18,938 nt of DNA from Brevibacterium picturae. Lineage in GTDB: Bacteria > Actinomycetota > Actinomycetes > Actinomycetales > Brevibacteriaceae. Under the pieces are notes generated by a model. The model saw nothing but the letters and a program-made list of their open reading frames with translations, was not told the origin of the DNA and made no database searches. Of this stretch, positions 16,273-18,938 are shown one piece after another (position 1 is the first letter of the stretch; each line of letters starts with the position of its first letter). Location: positions 1 through 18,938 of the forward strand of contig NZ_JAKDJU010000054.1 in NCBI RefSeq assembly GCF_030453725.1, in the 5' to 3' direction. Position numbers and translations under genes: made by a program.

Positions 16273-17485
16273 CGCGACCATTCGCCGCCAGCGCTGGAGT
16301 GTGCCGGGGAAGGTGCCAGTGAGTGTGCCGGATCGTCTCGGCCGCACGACGGAACCTCGAGGTGGTACCGAAATAAGCCGGCAGAAGCTTGGTGAAGGTG
16401 TGATAGATCCGCGGCTCCAGCGGAAGGTCCCAAGCGTCGACGTACTCATGAGCGTCGGCGCCCATCTCGGCTTTGAAGCGCACCAGCCCCGATGTTGCAT
16501 CAGCCTCGTCGAGGCCATCGCCGACTCCGCCCAGGTCATAGAGCCTGGCTCCATCGGCAATGGCCTGACGCAGAACGGCCCAGTACACGGCGTTCGAAGG
16601 CTTCACTTTGGGTTGCCTGGTGCTCGTCGTTGCGAAGACTCCCTGAGCGCGCGTGCCGACCTGGGCACTCGCATTGGCCGCCACCAGCGTGCCTTCCGAC
16701 CGTGCCAGATGAAGGTGAAAGCTGCCGGGGAAGGCTTCTCCCATCGAGCCCCAGAGCGTGTGGAAGTAAGACATGGGCTGATGCGCGAAATGGTTGCGGT
16801 CGGCGGTCTCGCCATACAGGATGTGAATCTCGCCGAGGTCGGCGCGAGTACCGCTCAGGATCTCGATCTCCGCGCGCTGTGCCTTGCGGATGTTCTTCCG
16901 CCAGTATTTGGACATTCCGGACAGAACAGATTCTTCGTCACTTCCCTGGAGATCGAGCCAGAAGTTGAATCGCGGATGGCTGGCCCCCGCTTCTCGATCG
17001 CTGGGTGCCGGACGCCACCCTGCGGCCCGCAATGTGTCCACCAGCTCGGTGCCGACGGGGTCAATGCGGTCGGGGGCGAGGTCGCGAAAGTGCTTCACCT
17101 TCGGGTCGGTAATTCCTGCCTTGATCGAGGCGGCATTCCAGCTGCGCAGACTCACCAGAGGAGTGATTCGCACTCCGAAGGCGTGACGCGAACGAAGGTG
17201 ACGGCCCAGCGCATTCAATTGGTCGGTCACATCTGGCGAACGCCAGTCGATGACCGGACCCTGAGCGATGTAGGCGAAGCAACGGTTGGTGCCAGGCAGA
17301 TTCCGGTAGCGGATGAGCGCGACGGCCACGAGCTGAGCCGTGACGTCGAACCAGCCCACGAGTTCATGGTGCCAGTCGCCGCTGCGCACGTCACCCCACT
17401 GAGGAGTCTGCTGGTAACCCACATCCGGGCGATGCCCGATGAAGTTCCAGTACTCATCCGTCGACAGGGTCCTCAGTGTGTGCAC
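16232..17485 (-). CDS. FemX-like aminoacyltransferase, downstream copy of a tandem pair
   Basis: A 417-residue protein of the FemABX family, whose known members transfer amino acids from tRNA to the lipid II peptide. Seen: the N-terminal QQTPQWGDVR, the GWFDVTAQLVAVALI strand, FAYIAQGPVIDW, PRFNFWLDLQG, a basic SKYWRKNIRKAQR patch, KPSNAVYWAVLRQAI, YDLGGV and the closing FKAEMGADAHEYVDAWDL. All occur in the usual order, so both GNAT-like halves are present. The coiled-coil arm of staphylococcal FemA is missing. A charged tail of about 35 residues ends the protein and overlaps the regulator gene. The GTG start aligns with the MYTLRT start of the neighbour. No ribosome site is seen; a -10-like TACTGT lies 6 bases upstream. 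The amino acid and acceptor are unknown. Confidence 0.82.
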   Translation of the reverse strand: MHTLRTLSTDEYWNFIGHRPDVGYQQTPQWGDVRSGDWHHELVGWFDVTAQLVAVALIRYRNLPGTNRCFAYIAQGPVIDWRSPDVTDQLNALGRHLRSRHAFGVRITPLVSLRSWNAASIKAGITDPKVKHFRDLAPDRIDPVGTELVDTLRAAGWRPAPSDREAGASHPRFNFWLDLQGSDEESVLSGMSKYWRKNIRKAQRAEIEILSGTRADLGEIHILYGETADRNHFAHQPMSYFHTLWGSMGEAFPGSFHLHLARSEGTLVAANASAQVGTRAQGVFATTSTRQPKVKPSNAVYWAVLRQAIADGARLYDLGGVGDGLDEADATSGLVRFKAEMGADAHEYVDAWDLPLEPRIYHTFTKLLPAYFGTTSRFRRAAETIRHTHWHLPRHTPALAANGRVSREEGIPGSAPD

Positions 17486-17491
17486 CAGATC

Positions 17492-17509
17492 ACAGTAGTC
17501 CTCGCGAGG
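17492..17509 (-). promoter_or_regulatory. Promoter-like -10 with adjacent 10-base palindrome, before the downstream FemX-like gene
   Basis: On the - strand TACTGT lies 6 bases before the GTG start at 17485, as in the neighbouring gene. Just upstream of it is the perfect palindrome CCTCGCGAGG (17500-17509), which would fall in the -10/-35 spacer and could be an operator. No good -35 is seen. The 66-base gap 17486-17551 holds nothing else, and read-through from the upstream FemX-like gene is also possible. Confidence 0.35.
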
Positions 17510-17551
17510 GTGCGGGCGCTACGCATTGCAGACGAAAAGATCCTGTGAGTT

Positions 17552-18745
17552 CTACGGGTGTGATTTCATCCTTCGATCCCGAACAGATCCTATGCCGGCA
17601 ACTGTGCCGCGCAGCCAGGAAGAGGCCCTGGAATAAGCGGGGAGAAGCTTTGTGAAGGCTGAGTACAGCCGAGGTTCGATCGCGAGATCCCAGGAGCCGA
17701 CATATTCGTGCGCATCCGCTCCCATCTCGGTCTTGAATCGAATCAGTCCTGCCGCAGGGTGGCTCTTGTCGACAGTGTCCTTCACTCCACCCAGATCGTA
17801 GGTCGTGGCGCCACGCGCGATCGCCTCACGGATGATGGCCATGTAAACCGCGTTCGACGGTTTCACCTTCGGCTTGCTCATGCTCGTGGCGGTGAAGATG
17901 CATTGCGCGTACGAGTTCACCTGCGCTGTCGTGCTCGCAGCGATGATCTCGCCGTCGTATCGGGCCAGATGCGTGGAGAAGTGACCGGGGAAATCGTCGC
18001 CCATCGTATTCCATATGGTTGCGAAGAAGGATATTGGCTGAGAGTCGAAGCCGTTGCGCTCAGCGGTCTCTTGGTACAGGCAGTGGAAATCGGTCAGGTC
18101 GTTCATCGTGGCGAGGCCGACTTCGACGCCATCGCGTATTGCTTTGCGGGCGTTGTAGCGCCACGTCTTGTGCATCCCGGCGAGGATGTCGTCTTCGGTC
18201 TTTCCGTCCAAGTCCAGCCAGAAATTGAACCGGGGCTGACTCTCTTCCGTCGCCTTGTCCTGGGGAGATTCGTGCCATCCGGATCGCCGCAGCGACGTGA
18301 CGAGATGGTCTCCTCTTGGATTGGTGAAGTCGGGTTCGATGTCCGAGAAACTGGTTGCTGCAGTATCTGCGAGTGCCGCTTTGACGGTGGCGGCGTTCCA
18401 CCGATTCAAGCTGACAAAGGGAGCGATGCGGATTCCGAACACGTTCTGCTGGGCAAGGTATTCCACGAGCGCCTGGAGCTGGCCACGCAGATCCGGTGAC
18501 TGCCAGTCGACGAGGGGGCCGTGTGGAATGAAGGCGAAATGACGGTTGATTCCGGGCAGTTTGCCGTATCTGATTGCGCAGGCCGAGACCAGATTCTCTG
18601 CCTGGTCGTACCACCCCACCAATTCGGGGCGCCACGTTCCGTTGCGTGCCCGATTCCACTCCGGCGTCTGCTGGAAGCTGATATCAGGCAGTTCTGTGAT
18701 GAACTGCCAGTAGTGGAACTCCGAGACCGTGCGGAGAGTGTACAT
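17552..18745 (-). CDS. FemX-like aminoacyltransferase, upstream copy of a tandem pair
   Basis: A 397-residue FemABX-family protein, a paralogue of the gene that follows it, with long shared blocks. Seen: FQQTPEWNRAR, FAFIPHGPLVDW, FGIRIAPFVSLNRWNAA, QPRFNFWLDLDG, KTWRYNARKAIRDG, KPKVKPSNAVYMAI, YDLGGV and FKTEMGADAHEYVGSWDL. The pair looks like a tandem duplication that has diverged to roughly half identical residues by eye. It probably adds amino acids to a cell-wall or glycan precursor; the acceptor is not shown. ATG 18745 is chosen because it matches the neighbour's start and lies 6 bases after a good -10 box, which implies a leaderless mRNA. A TTG at 18802 would place the promoter inside the coding region. 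The short C-terminal tail is basic. Confidence 0.82.
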   Translation of the reverse strand: MYTLRTVSEFHYWQFITELPDISFQQTPEWNRARNGTWRPELVGWYDQAENLVSACAIRYGKLPGINRHFAFIPHGPLVDWQSPDLRGQLQALVEYLAQQNVFGIRIAPFVSLNRWNAATVKAALADTAATSFSDIEPDFTNPRGDHLVTSLRRSGWHESPQDKATEESQPRFNFWLDLDGKTEDDILAGMHKTWRYNARKAIRDGVEVGLATMNDLTDFHCLYQETAERNGFDSQPISFFATIWNTMGDDFPGHFSTHLARYDGEIIAASTTAQVNSYAQCIFTATSMSKPKVKPSNAVYMAIIREAIARGATTYDLGGVKDTVDKSHPAAGLIRFKTEMGADAHEYVGSWDLAIEPRLYSAFTKLLPAYSRASSWLRGTVAGIGSVRDRRMKSHP

Positions 18746-18751
18746 AGAGTG

Positions 18752-18780
18752 AGTATAGGCGGTAACTACATCTGAGTCGA
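18752..18780 (-). promoter_or_regulatory. Sigma70-type promoter giving a leaderless mRNA for the upstream FemX-like gene
   Basis: On the - strand, TCGACT (18775-18780, 4/6 to TTGACA) and TATACT (18752-18757, 5/6 to TATAAT) are separated by exactly 17 bases. Six bases separate the -10 from ATG 18745, so transcription should begin at or next to the start codon. No ribosome binding site is present, consistent with this. The rest of the gap 18746-18885 has no gene that I can see. Confidence 0.6.
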
Positions 18781-18885
18781 TGGAATCATGATAGCTCTGC
18801 AATTGGGTCTCGCACGTGTGGGGACAGTGTGCGTTGCGGGTGTTTCAGGCTTGCGAAATCCTTGGTGAGAGGCCGCTGGTGAACC

Positions 18886-18938
18886 TCACGCAGTGACCAG
18901 GTCCCGCCGCCGGAACCCCAGCATCCCCAGCCCCACGA
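18886..18938 (-). CDS. C-terminal end of a probable membrane- or wall-anchored protein (truncated by window edge)
   Basis: On the - strand one frame is open from the window edge to a TGA at 18886-18888. It gives the 16 residues VGLGMLGFRRRDLVTA. A glycine/leucine hydrophobic end followed by an arginine cluster and a short polar tail is how many sortase substrates and other C-terminally anchored surface proteins finish. Only the tail is visible, so the sorting motif, if any, lies outside the window. The call could be wrong, because such a short frame can occur by chance. The gene would lie upstream of, and in the same direction as, the FemX-like pair. Confidence 0.4.
   Translation of the reverse strand, partial: VGLGMLGFRRRDLVTA

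Noticed and set aside
16205..17548. A 447-codon open frame on the + strand, opposite the downstream FemX-like gene
   Set aside because: The - strand frame carries all FemX family motifs. The + strand product has no recognisable domain, and long antisense frames are normal in GC-rich coding DNA.
17708..18499. A 263-codon + strand frame opposite the upstream FemX-like gene
   Set aside because: Same reason: it mirrors codon structure of the real gene, with no ribosome site or family motif.
18830..18885. Weak inverted repeats after the truncated - strand gene as a terminator
   Set aside because: Stems are only 4-5 bases with long loops and no T-run follows on the relevant strand.
1..18938. Insertion sequences, tRNA-associated integration sites, CRISPR arrays or toxin-antitoxin genes
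   Set aside because: No transposase or integrase motifs, no regularly spaced repeats and no tRNA-like sequence were seen; base composition looks even along the window by eye.

Overview
The window is GC-rich DNA with the codon use, frequent GTG starts and 4-base ATGA/GTGA gene overlaps of a high-GC Gram-positive bacterium. A Micrococcales actinobacterium (Brevibacterium-like) is my best guess, from general character rather than a marker gene. Almost all of it is one surface-polysaccharide (EPS/capsule) or glycan-assembly locus. No rRNA, tRNA, CRISPR array or mobile element was found. The gaps between genes are short (at most about 230 bases) and hold the regulatory sites.

Layout: (1) 3-386, the end of a LuxR-type regulator cut by the window edge. 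(2) 523-8438, a seven-gene + strand operon in which every gene overlaps the next: two FemAB-like acyltransferases, a PglC-like phosphoglycosyltransferase with an unusual C-terminal extension, a Wzc-like chain-length/tyrosine kinase protein, a low-molecular-weight tyrosine phosphatase, a Wzx-like flippase and a Wzy-like polymerase. (3) 8324-10524, a two-gene - strand operon: a P-loop HPr-kinase-like protein and a GT4 glycosyltransferase. (4) 10754-16272, a three-gene + strand operon: a PglF/WbpM-type UDP-HexNAc 4,6-dehydratase, a DegT/PglE-type sugar aminotransferase and a large LuxR-type regulator with no visible ATPase domain. (5) 16232-18745, two tandem FemX-like genes on the - strand. (6) 18886-end, the tail of another - strand gene encoding a membrane-anchored protein.

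How it works together (inference): the dehydratase and aminotransferase would make a UDP-4-amino-4,6-dideoxy-HexNAc (bacillosamine-type) sugar. The PglC-like enzyme would load it onto undecaprenyl phosphate, the GT4 enzyme would extend it, Wzx and Wzy would export and polymerise it, and the Wzc/phosphatase pair would control chain length. Four FemAB-superfamily proteins in one locus suggest that an amino group on the glycan, or the neighbouring peptidoglycan, is acylated or aminoacylated.

The most interesting signal is a roughly 80-base promoter element present twice, 375-454 and 10642-10722. It contains two ATGACC direct repeats 11 bases apart followed by GAGTA, and a distal CCACCTAGT box at identical spacing. 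It stands before both + strand operons, so the lipid-carrier/export genes and the sugar-synthesis/regulator genes are probably co-regulated, plausibly by one of the two LuxR-type proteins.
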